Source: JALYIM01 sp040003205 (GTDB taxonomy: Bacteria > Acidobacteriota > Terriglobia > Terriglobales > Acidobacteriaceae). Taken from it: DNA of 7,101 nucleotides. A program made the translations under genes and the position numbers. Position 1 is the first letter of the stretch; every line of letters starts with the position of its first letter. Positions 1 to 4,471 of the stretch are shown piece by piece. Location of the stretch: contig JBDUDA010000156.1 of assembly GCA_040003205.1 (NCBI GenBank), forward strand, positions 1-7,101, read 5' to 3'. Below the pieces are notes generated by a model that did not search any database, had not been told where the DNA came from, and saw only the letters and a program-made list of their open reading frames with translations.

Positions 1-125
1 GAACTCTCGGCAACGAACAACTGGGCTGATATTTGTGGGCAGTACGAGGGTTCTTTCTCCAAAGCCCGTTTAAATCGCCTTCCCTCCTCCCACTATTACC
101 ACCCTGATTCCCCAGACTCAAACTT
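1..125. other. Region downstream of parB, no gene supported
   Basis: This stretch follows the parB stop codon (parB reads leftwards). On the minus strand there is a purine-rich run with a Shine-Dalgarno look (complement of 81-90) but no start codon at a usable distance. On the plus strand frame 1 is open from base 1 to a TAA at 127-129 (42 codons). That could be the tail of a convergent gene, but the residues resemble no family I know. I see no hairpin followed by a T-run that would end the parAB transcript here. Confidence 0.4.
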
Positions 126-1178
126 CTAACTAGCCTTCCCTTTCAGCGCACTGATCACGCGGTCATAGTCTTCCAGTGTCGAGTATTCGATCACGATTTT
201 CCCTCTTCCCTTGCGATCTTTGATTCGTACTCGCACGCCCAGGACGCGCTCTAACTCTCCTTGGGCCGCGCGCACATTCGGGTCTATCCAGCGCGCCGAT
301 GCCTGCGCCTTCTCGGAATCTAGCAGTGGGACGTTGGTTTGATCCACCAGTTCTTCCAGTTGCTGAACTGACATCTGCTTGCGCACGGCTTCGTCGGCAA
401 CTCTGGGGATTTGTGTTGGGTCCATCAATCGCAGCAGCACTCTGGCCTCGCTGAAACCCAGGCGGCCTTCTTGCAGATATTGCATGACCGTCCCCGGCAG
501 CTTCAGCAGCCGCATGTAATTGGAGACGGATTCGCGCGAAACTCCGGTGCGTTGTCCGATTTGCTCTTGCGTGAGGCCGAAATCGCGGCTTAATTTGGCG
601 AATGCCGCGGCCTGCTCCAGGCAGCTTAGGTCTTGCCGCTGGAGGTTTTCGACAACCGTCATCTCGGCCGCCTGCTGGTCGGAGACCCGGCGCACGATGG
701 CTGGAATCGTTTCTTTGCCAGCTAACTTCGACGCGCGGCAGCGACGCTCTCCGAGAATGAGGACGTAGCGTCCGCCCTCGGTGGGACGCACGACAATCGG
801 CTGCACCAATCCGCTGGTGCGAATGGATTGCGCCAACTCCTCCAGCAATTCGGCATTGAAGCGAAGCCGCGTCTGGTATGGGTTCTGGTCAATCTGGTCG
901 AGCGCGAGCTGCTGCACCGTGTCGCCGGACGGAGCCTTCGCCGCTTGCGCCTGCATGCCGGAAATGACTCCCGCGTTGGCTGGCCTATCCGCGGAGGTGA
1001 AGGCTGGTGTTGAGGGACCTGCCGAAGGAGTGACCACCCTCGGGCCGCTGGGGAGCAACGAGTCGAGGCCTCTGCCTAAGGCGCGGCGCTTGTCGGGGGC
1101 AGCCTTGTCTGCGCCTGGTTTGTCGGCCACTTTCTCGGGACCGGGGGTTTCTACTCTTGCCTTCTCTGCCGTGGTCAT
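126..1178 (-). CDS. parB: Chromosome-partitioning protein ParB (Spo0J family)
   Basis: ParB is the centromere-binding CTPase of the ParABS segregation system: it binds parS, closes as a clamp when it binds CTP, and slides to neighbouring DNA on the nucleoid. The 350-residue length is slightly longer than usual because of a long N-terminal arm. Residues 1-30 are rich in Lys, Ala, Pro and Glu, then RRALGRGLDSLLP (31-43) is the conserved N-terminal box of this family, where the ParA-stimulating region lies. The N-terminal CTP-binding domain starts near residue 88 and carries GERRCRA (143-149) and ENLQRQDL (177-184). The usual Pro after the second motif is replaced (DLSCLEQA). The helix-turn-helix that reads parS is about 202-228 (LTQEQIG...SRESVSNYMRLLKLP). 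A C-terminal dimerisation domain covers about 300-350. It follows parA by 31 bp, so the two are probably one operon. The ATG at 1178 is chosen for its GGAGG. Confidence 0.97.
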   Translation of the reverse strand: MTTAEKARVETPGPEKVADKPGADKAAPDKRRALGRGLDSLLPSGPRVVTPSAGPSTPAFTSADRPANAGVISGMQAQAAKAPSGDTVQQLALDQIDQNPYQTRLRFNAELLEELAQSIRTSGLVQPIVVRPTEGGRYVLILGERRCRASKLAGKETIPAIVRRVSDQQAAEMTVVENLQRQDLSCLEQAAAFAKLSRDFGLTQEQIGQRTGVSRESVSNYMRLLKLPGTVMQYLQEGRLGFSEARVLLRLMDPTQIPRVADEAVRKQMSVQQLEELVDQTNVPLLDSEKAQASARWIDPNVRAAQGELERVLGVRVRIKDRKGRGKIVIEYSTLEDYDRVISALKGKAS

Positions 1179-1182
1179 GGTG

Positions 1183-1187
1183 CCTCC
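1183..1187 (-). promoter_or_regulatory. Ribosome binding site of parB
   Basis: On the minus strand GGAGG precedes the ATG at 1176-1178 with a 4-nt spacer (CACC counting back from the start). This is short but workable and supports the full-length N-terminal arm of ParB. parA, in contrast, has no obvious Shine-Dalgarno. Confidence 0.7.
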
Positions 1188-1201
1188 GCTTTTCTCAATA
1201 C

Positions 1202-1240
1202 ATCGATGATTATCGATCTTGTATATTGATGGATATCAAT
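1202..1240. repeat. Two short inverted repeats at the parA/parB junction
   Basis: Two AT-rich inverted repeats lie side by side: ATCGAT-GATT-ATCGAT at 1202-1217 and ATTGAT-GGAT-ATCAAT at 1225-1240. Each has 6-bp perfect arms and a 4-nt spacer. The parA stop codon (complement of 1210-1212) begins within the spacer of the first. The second encodes the last residues of ParA (ISIN). In the transcript they would form weak hairpins just before the parB ribosome binding site. They might tune the parA:parB ratio, but arms this short also occur by chance. Confidence 0.4.
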
Positions 1241-2079
1241 TTATTCCGCTCCTGAATCCACTTCCGCCAGCCTGCGCTGCCTTTCTCTTTAGGTTCGTCT
1301 TTCGCCAGAAGGTCAGGCATCGATCGTCCGACGATTTCCTGCGCCAGTTCCATGTAGCTTTCCGCGCCCCGCGACTTTGCGTCGTAAAGGATGGCCGGCT
1401 TTCCGTGACTAGGGGCCTCGGCCAAGCGAACGTTTCGCGGGATCGTGGTCTTGCAGAGTTTGTCCCCAAAATACTTCTTAAGTTCGGCCGTCACCTGTTG
1501 GGCGAGATTGGTGCGATCGTCGAACATGGTGAGCACCACACCTTCAATCGCCAGCTCTGGATTCAGGTTCAAGCGAATGCGCTCGATGGTATCCAGCAGC
1601 TCAGATACACCCTCTAAAGCGAAATATTCAGCCTGCATTGGGATTAAGACGGCGTTGGCGGCGACCAGCGAGTTCAGAGTAAGGAGATCTAGGGCAGGAG
1701 GACAATCCAACACAATGAATTGAAAGCGGTCGCGAATGGAGTTTATGGCGTTTCGCAATCGGAACTCGCGTCCGTCTGCTTCCACAAGCTCGATGTTGGC
1801 GCCGATAAGGTTTTTGTGTCCTGGGATGATCGAAAGCTTCTTTATGGCGGTAGGAAGAATGGCTTTTTCGGCGGAAGCCTCTCCCATCAAGACTTGGTAG
1901 GTACTGAAGCGATCAGGATCTTTGGCGAGTCCCAAACCGCTGGTGCTATTGGACTGCGGATCGCAGTCAATGAGCAATGTTTCAATGTCGGAGGCAGCTA
2001 TTGAGGCTGCCAGATTGATGGCGGTCGTAGTCTTTCCTACGCCACCCTTCTGATTGGCGACAGCAATGACACGTGCCAT
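1210..2079 (-). CDS. parA: Chromosome-partitioning ATPase ParA (Soj family)
   Basis: ParA is a deviant-Walker ATPase that binds nucleoid DNA as an ATP dimer and is released when ParB at parS stimulates hydrolysis. Counting from MARVIAVANQ, the deviant Walker A KGGVGKTT is at residues 11-18 (signature Lys 11, catalytic Lys 16). The A' motif LLIDCDPQSNSTSGL is at 35-49 and Walker B FIVLDCPP at 121-128. The length is 289 residues, a little above the usual 250-270, because of a C-terminal tail of about 28 residues (EPKEKGSAGW...). The frame stays open up to a TTG at 2208, but the extra 43 residues (MMFHVEH, VPRGT) are just translated parS sites and a promoter, so the ATG at 2079 is preferred. No strong Shine-Dalgarno is seen before it. 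rsmG lies upstream and parB downstream, the usual order near bacterial origins. Confidence 0.96.
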   Translation of the reverse strand: MARVIAVANQKGGVGKTTTAINLAASIAASDIETLLIDCDPQSNSTSGLGLAKDPDRFSTYQVLMGEASAEKAILPTAIKKLSIIPGHKNLIGANIELVEADGREFRLRNAINSIRDRFQFIVLDCPPALDLLTLNSLVAANAVLIPMQAEYFALEGVSELLDTIERIRLNLNPELAIEGVVLTMFDDRTNLAQQVTAELKKYFGDKLCKTTIPRNVRLAEAPSHGKPAILYDAKSRGAESYMELAQEIVGRSMPDLLAKDEPKEKGSAGWRKWIQERNKLISINIQDR

Positions 2080-2106
2080 GAGATTTCGGAGCCGCGAGAG
2101 ATGCCC

Positions 2107-2135
2107 AGCATAGTGGTTTGGGTTAAGGCATGCAA
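2107..2135 (-). promoter_or_regulatory. Predicted promoter of parA-parB
   Basis: On the minus strand TTGCAT (2130-2135) and TATGCT (2107-2112) are separated by exactly 17 bp, a good match to the sigma-70 type consensus (TTGACA/TATAAT). Initiation would be near 2100, giving a leader of about 20 nt before the ATG at 2079. The -35 box is 28 bp from the nearer parS, so ParB spreading could reach it. The prediction rests on the hexamers only. Confidence 0.5.
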
Positions 2136-2163
2136 CCGAGAAAGGTGTGCAAAAGGGGGCCGA

Positions 2164-2179
2164 TGTTCCACGTGGAACA
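2164..2179. promoter_or_regulatory. parS: parS centromere site, copy proximal to parA
   Basis: TGTTCCACGTGGAACA is a perfect 16-bp palindrome. It matches the widely conserved bacterial chromosomal parS (TGTTTCACGTGAAACA in Bacillus subtilis) except for the symmetric change that makes it fully self-complementary. It is the loading site for the ParB encoded about 1 kb away. Read in the parA frame it produces the peptide VPRGT or MFHVEH, a common cause of mis-annotated N-termini. Confidence 0.95.
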
Positions 2180-2188
2180 CTTAGTGAG

Positions 2189-2204
2189 TGTTCCACGTGG
2201 AACA
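2189..2204. promoter_or_regulatory. parS: parS centromere site, copy abutting the rsmG stop
   Basis: This is a second perfect copy of TGTTCCACGTGGAACA, identical to the first. Nine bp (2180-2188) separate them, so the centres are 25 bp apart. It ends directly against the rsmG stop codon (complement of 2205-2207), so the site has been kept just outside the coding sequence. Two sites so close probably form one strong ParB loading locus. Confidence 0.95.
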
Positions 2205-2852
2205 TCAATCCAAATTCGATTTAGTCCTGCCAAGCAGAATAACCCTTTGAGAACCATTCGGTACCTGTATGGGAGAATCCCAGCTCAACGTGTCCAGTGC
2301 TCTCGCTTTATCGACTTGATTGGTTCCTATCAAGAGTGCAACCTTTCCCCCATCTTTCGCCACGTCTATTGCCACGGGCAACACCGTAGAAAAGCGTTCA
2401 ACCGCGCGCAGAATTACAATATCTGCCCAATGTTCTGTGAAATTCTCGGCGCGATCATTGAAGACATCCACTCGCTCCAACTCCAGTGCACGAGAAACTT
2501 CGCGCAGGAATGTTCCTTTTTTCTGGTTGGATTCAATCAGGGTGAGGTTGATATCGGGGGCCCATATCTTTATTGGGATCCCCGGAAAACCTGCGCCTGA
2601 GCCGACATCTACGACCCGCACGCGGTCTCCTGGTGCAGAGCCGGACGGAAATATTTGCTGCGCCGCGAAGAGAGATTCTCCAAAATGCCGCTCGATTATC
2701 TCTTCAGGTTGGCGCACTGATGTCAGATTCATCCGTGCATTCCATTTTAATAATATATCGATGTACATCGATATATCTGAAAGCTGGTCTTGGGAGAGAC
2801 TGCCGATCTGGACGAACGGCTTTAGCAATCGAGCTATTAGTTCGATTTCCAT
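2205..2852 (-). CDS. rsmG: 16S rRNA (guanine-N7) methyltransferase RsmG (GidB)
   Basis: RsmG uses S-adenosylmethionine to methylate N7 of G527 (E. coli numbering) in the 530 loop of 16S rRNA, and its loss gives low-level streptomycin resistance. The 215-residue protein has the family hallmarks in order: an N-terminal helical segment with LLKWNARMNLTSVR (34-47), IIERHFGESL, the SAM-binding loop VVDVGSGAGFPGIPIKI (about 79-95), LIESNQKKGTFLREV, and the RAVERF motif. The length is normal for the family. The ATG at 2852 gives the expected N-terminus, although no good Shine-Dalgarno precedes it. The gene is the usual upstream neighbour of parAB (gidB-soj-spo0J order). A 24-bp perfect palindrome lies in its 5' part, encoding the helix DISMYIDI. 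Confidence 0.96.
   Translation of the reverse strand: MEIELIARLLKPFVQIGSLSQDQLSDISMYIDILLKWNARMNLTSVRQPEEIIERHFGESLFAAQQIFPSGSAPGDRVRVVDVGSGAGFPGIPIKIWAPDINLTLIESNQKKGTFLREVSRALELERVDVFNDRAENFTEHWADIVILRAVERFSTVLPVAIDVAKDGGKVALLIGTNQVDKARALDTLSWDSPIQVPNGSQRVILLGRTKSNLD
2753..2776. repeat. 24-bp perfect palindrome inside rsmG
   Basis: The half-site ATATATCGATGT is followed immediately by its exact reverse complement, with no spacer. Symmetry breaks one base further out (A at 2752, C at 2777). It encodes residues about 26-34 of RsmG using AT-rich codons. A perfect 12-bp half-site is not expected by chance in a window of this size (order of 1 in 10^3 under equal base frequencies, more likely in AT-rich DNA). 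It resembles no parS or DnaA box. A protein-binding site in the origin region is possible but unproven. Confidence 0.6.
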
Positions 2853-2934
2853 CTAACGCAATTTACCAAACCCATAAAGCTGTGTGGAGTTCAGGCGGGC
2901 CGCTTCATGCGTTTAGTTTCAGAATCAAGGAAAG

Positions 2935-2963
2935 CAGGTCCCTCGGCTTCGCTCGGGATGACA
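2935..2963. repeat. Dispersed 29-bp repeat, copy 1
   Basis: This copy contains the core CCCTCGGCTTCGCTCGGGAT and matches 4212-4240 at 28 of 29 positions in the same orientation. On the minus strand its frames read CHPERSRG or VIPSEVEG, peptides I recognise as frequent spurious translations of an intergenic repeat in acidobacterial and some other genomes. A 10-bp fragment of its right end (TGGGATGACA) recurs at 2991-3000. It sits in the 188-bp gap between the zinc-ribbon gene and rsmG, which holds nothing else I can support. Confidence 0.8.
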
Positions 2964-2990
2964 ATCGCGTAACGGCATCACAGTTGGTAG

Positions 2991-3000
2991 TGGGATGACA
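2991..3000. repeat. Partial copy of the dispersed repeat end
   Basis: TGGGATGACA repeats the right end of the 29-bp element (GGGATGACA with one more base that does not match the full copies). It is in the same orientation, 37 bp away from the corresponding bases of copy 1. It may be a decayed element or an old junction. The match is too short to be firm. Confidence 0.3.
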
Positions 3001-3040
3001 GTGGAATTAGAAATTTGAGAGGCGCTCCGGAAATTGATCT

Positions 3041-3244
3041 TTATGCTGGGGTGAGGCGCTTCCCACACTCGAGGCAATGCAGGGTTCGCCGGGGAGTTAT
3101 GAGTCCGCAATGAGAACATATTCTTGGCGATTCGCGATCGCTGAGCCGCGAATCCATTCCTAGAAGCTCGCTCAAGAACATAGCGAAACGCGCGGTCCCT
3201 TCGCGCATACGGCCGAGAAAACGCGATAGAACCATCTCCGTCAC
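3041..3244 (-). CDS. Small zinc-ribbon protein, function unknown
   Basis: A 67-residue protein. Residues 1-40 are mixed charged and hydrophobic (LSRFLGRMREGTARFAMFLSELLG could be an amphipathic helix). The C-terminus is a compact zinc ribbon: Cys43-x2-Cys46-Gly, ten residues, Cys57-x2-Cys60-Gly, then KRLTPA to the end. Four correctly spaced cysteines argue that the frame is real. I do not recognise a named family. The GTG at 3244 overlaps the response-regulator stop as GTGA, and AGGGAG lies just before it. An ATG at 3235 is an alternative that removes three residues. Overlap and shared zinc-binding chemistry suggest translational coupling and a joint role with the response regulator, perhaps as a binding partner. 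That role is inference. Confidence 0.65.
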   Translation of the reverse strand: MTEMVLSRFLGRMREGTARFAMFLSELLGMDSRLSDRESPRICSHCGLITPRRTLHCLECGKRLTPA

Positions 3245-4041
3245 TGCTCCCTATCTATTTCGGGCTTGTCCGTTCGCGGCTTGCTCTCGCTTGGTGTTGC
3301 TGCTTGGACTTTTGCTGTGCGGCTACGCGCCGATTTTACGATGCGAGGCTCCGCCATCTCCGTCTTGACGCGCAGTAGCGTTGAAGAGGGAGAGTCCGCC
3401 TGCGACATCAGGAAAGCGGCCTTCCAGGCTGCGGTTTTTCCAGGGGAACTCACGGAACGGGAAAAATCAATGATGTACGTCACTTCGTTAGGGCAATAGA
3501 TGCAAGGCGTTTTCAAAACGTCGCCAGTTGGTTCGTGCTCGACGACGAATGGAAATGATCGCAGACAGTGTGTGCAGGTCAACACGACAAAGGGTTTTCC
3601 GTCATGATCCTTACCGTTGCGGGGAATCCATACCGGGGCGCATTCGCCCTTATGGCTGATGGGGCCGTCTCGCAGCAGCTTGGCGATAATTTTTAAAAGG
3701 GTTTCGGCGCTCTCCTGTCCTTTAGCGTAAAACGCGTCGGCGATGACCCCGTGTGGCACGGCGCTGGAAAGATAGGCCCCGCTCGAGGCCAAGACCAGAA
3801 CCTTGGGGAATCGCTGGCGGACAATGGATAGCAATTCGAATCCAGACATCTGCGGCATATTCAGGTCGGAGAGTATGAGGTCCGGCGTTTCGCTCTGTAA
3901 TCGCAAGAGGGCGTCAAAGCCATCGTAGGCAGTGGTGACGGCGTATCCTTCTTCCTCCAGCATTTGGGAAATAGTGTCACGAACAGTGACATCATCTTCG
4001 ACTACAAGGATTCGGGTTTTAACGCCTAGGGGATGGCTCAT
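3241..4041 (-). CDS. Orphan response regulator with C-terminal CxxC/CxxC domain
   Basis: A 266-residue cytoplasmic two-component protein. The N-terminal CheY-like receiver domain covers about residues 8-125: acidic pair Asp16-Asp17 in ILVVEDD, phosphoacceptor Asp59 in LILSDLNMP, Ser86/Ser87 in the switch position, and Lys107 in the YAKG motif. It then has no DNA-binding helix-turn-helix or known enzyme domain. Instead there is a cysteine module with CTHC (156-159) and CIYC (180-183), probably binding one zinc, and a basic low-complexity tail from about residue 195. No histidine kinase is nearby, so the phosphate donor is unknown. The frame runs upstream to 4251, but those 70 residues include VIPSEVEG, a translation of the dispersed repeat, so the ATG at 4041 is preferred although no Shine-Dalgarno is visible. 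Its stop overlaps the start of the zinc-ribbon gene. Confidence 0.88.
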   Translation of the reverse strand: MSHPLGVKTRILVVEDDVTVRDTISQMLEEEGYAVTTAYDGFDALLRLQSETPDLILSDLNMPQMSGFELLSIVRQRFPKVLVLASSGAYLSSAVPHGVIADAFYAKGQESAETLLKIIAKLLRDGPISHKGECAPVWIPRNGKDHDGKPFVVLTCTHCLRSFPFVVEHEPTGDVLKTPCIYCPNEVTYIIDFSRSVSSPGKTAAWKAAFLMSQADSPSSTLLRVKTEMAEPRIVKSARSRTAKVQAATPSESKPRTDKPEIDREQ

Positions 4042-4084
4042 AAAGAGACGACTAACATCAGTGTGATGCTTGCGGGCTGAATTA

Positions 4085-4104
4085 ACTGAGCAAAAGTGCT
4101 CAGT
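4085..4104. promoter_or_regulatory. Perfect inverted repeat in the response-regulator leader
   Basis: ACTGAGCA-AAAG-TGCTCAGT has 8-bp perfect arms around a 4-nt loop. It ends 43 nt upstream of the ATG at 4041. On the minus strand it is followed by TTAATT, not a clean T-run, so it is a poor terminator. It could be an operator or an RNA hairpin in the 5' leader. The site might be used by the regulator itself, but nothing shows that. Confidence 0.45.
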
Positions 4105-4211
4105 CTTCTTCGGCAACGTTGAGGTTTCGAGTGAGAAGTGGGATGGCTTTCGTGCCTTTCTCTTGGGTTCGACCGCATTTCCATTCGAGTAGAATTTGGC
4201 GAAATTGAAAC

Positions 4212-4240
4212 CAGGTCCCTCGACTTCGCTCGGGATGACA
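4212..4240. repeat. Dispersed 29-bp repeat, copy 2
   Basis: This copy contains the core CCCTCGACTTCGCTCGGGAT and differs from copy 1 (2935-2963) only by A for G at position 12. It has the same orientation, 1277 bp away. The two copies bracket exactly the response-regulator and zinc-ribbon genes. Its outer ends (TCCC/GGGA) are complementary, so a weak stem is possible. In the minus-strand frame it gives VIPSEVEG, which inflates the apparent N-terminus of the response regulator. Confidence 0.8.
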
Positions 4241-4362
4241 GTTTTATCCATCCTCTCTGGTGAATTCCAGTTTACTTCTTGGTGATCGACGAGGCTGCTT
4301 TGCCCGCCCTCCGTATCCCATTAGGGTAAGAATCAGGATGGTAATTGTGGGACGGAGCGCTT

Positions 4363-4428
4363 ATGTTTTGTAACTTCTGCGGGACAATTCTGGTTTTGGT
4401 TCAACTTTGTGGTAATTCGGCTCAATAA
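4363..4428 (+). pseudogene. Tiny zinc-ribbon-like ORF, possibly a decayed gene
   Basis: ATG at 4363 has GGAG (4354-4357) five bases before it and opens MFCNFCGTIL, the typical start of small bacterial zinc-ribbon proteins (CxxCG near the N-terminus). It then gives VLVQLCGNSAQ and stops at 4426-4428, 21 residues in all. A second CxxC is lost. The DNA at 4398-4424 would resemble a GSTFCGNCGS coding block if a few single-base indels were allowed, which suggests frameshift decay. It is the only plus-strand candidate here and converges on the receptor gene. It may also be chance. A real 21-residue peptide is less likely. Confidence 0.25.
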
Positions 4429-4459
4429 ACAGCGCCCAGCTGCGCTTCTCCCTAGAAGC
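4424..4459 (-). terminator. Weak candidate terminator after the receptor gene
   Basis: On the minus strand, 12 nt past the receptor stop, GCTTCT-AGGG-AGAAGC (4444-4459) can fold. Overlapping it, AGCGC-AGCTGG-GCGCT (4431-4446) is followed by GTTTATT. The two stems share bases and exclude each other. The second has the shape of an intrinsic terminator, but with a short stem and an interrupted T-run. Confidence 0.25.
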
Positions 4460-4471
4460 CAGTATTCTGGG

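Larger units (their letters stand above)
4042..4471. other. Intergenic region between receptor and response regulator
   Basis: These 430 bases hold no large supported gene. From the response-regulator side outward they contain a perfect hairpin (4085-4104), one copy of the dispersed repeat (4212-4240), a tiny plus-strand ORF that begins like a zinc ribbon (4363-4428) and two small overlapping stem-loops after the receptor stop (4431-4459). The minus-strand frame continuous with the response regulator (4042-4251) is judged non-coding. I did not find a convincing -35/-10 pair for the regulator. Confidence 0.6.

Noticed and set aside
1..129. Plus-strand frame open from the left edge to TAA
   Set aside because: 42 codons open by chance is plausible and the residues resemble nothing known; only the sequence to the left could settle it.
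781..1209. Plus-strand 142-codon frame opposite parB
   Set aside because: A shadow frame of parB; the conserved ParB motifs are on the minus strand.
1199..2772. Shared 9-mer TACATCGAT at the parA/parB junction (1199-1207) and in the rsmG palindrome (2764-2772)
   Set aside because: Nine-base matches are common by chance within 7 kb, so this does not show a shared binding motif.
3019..3060. Direct repeat GAGGCGCT at 3019-3026 and 3053-3060
   Set aside because: Eight bases only, one copy inside the coding sequence of the zinc-ribbon gene; no periodicity or further copies to suggest an array.
2925..3119. Minus-strand 64-codon frame ending in the CHPERSRG peptide
   Set aside because: It overlaps the zinc-ribbon gene in another frame, has no family features, and its C-terminus is a translation of the dispersed repeat.
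4042..4251. 70-residue N-terminal extension of the response regulator
   Set aside because: It contains a repeat translation (VIPSEVEG) and a hairpin, and the receiver domain begins right after the ATG at 4041.
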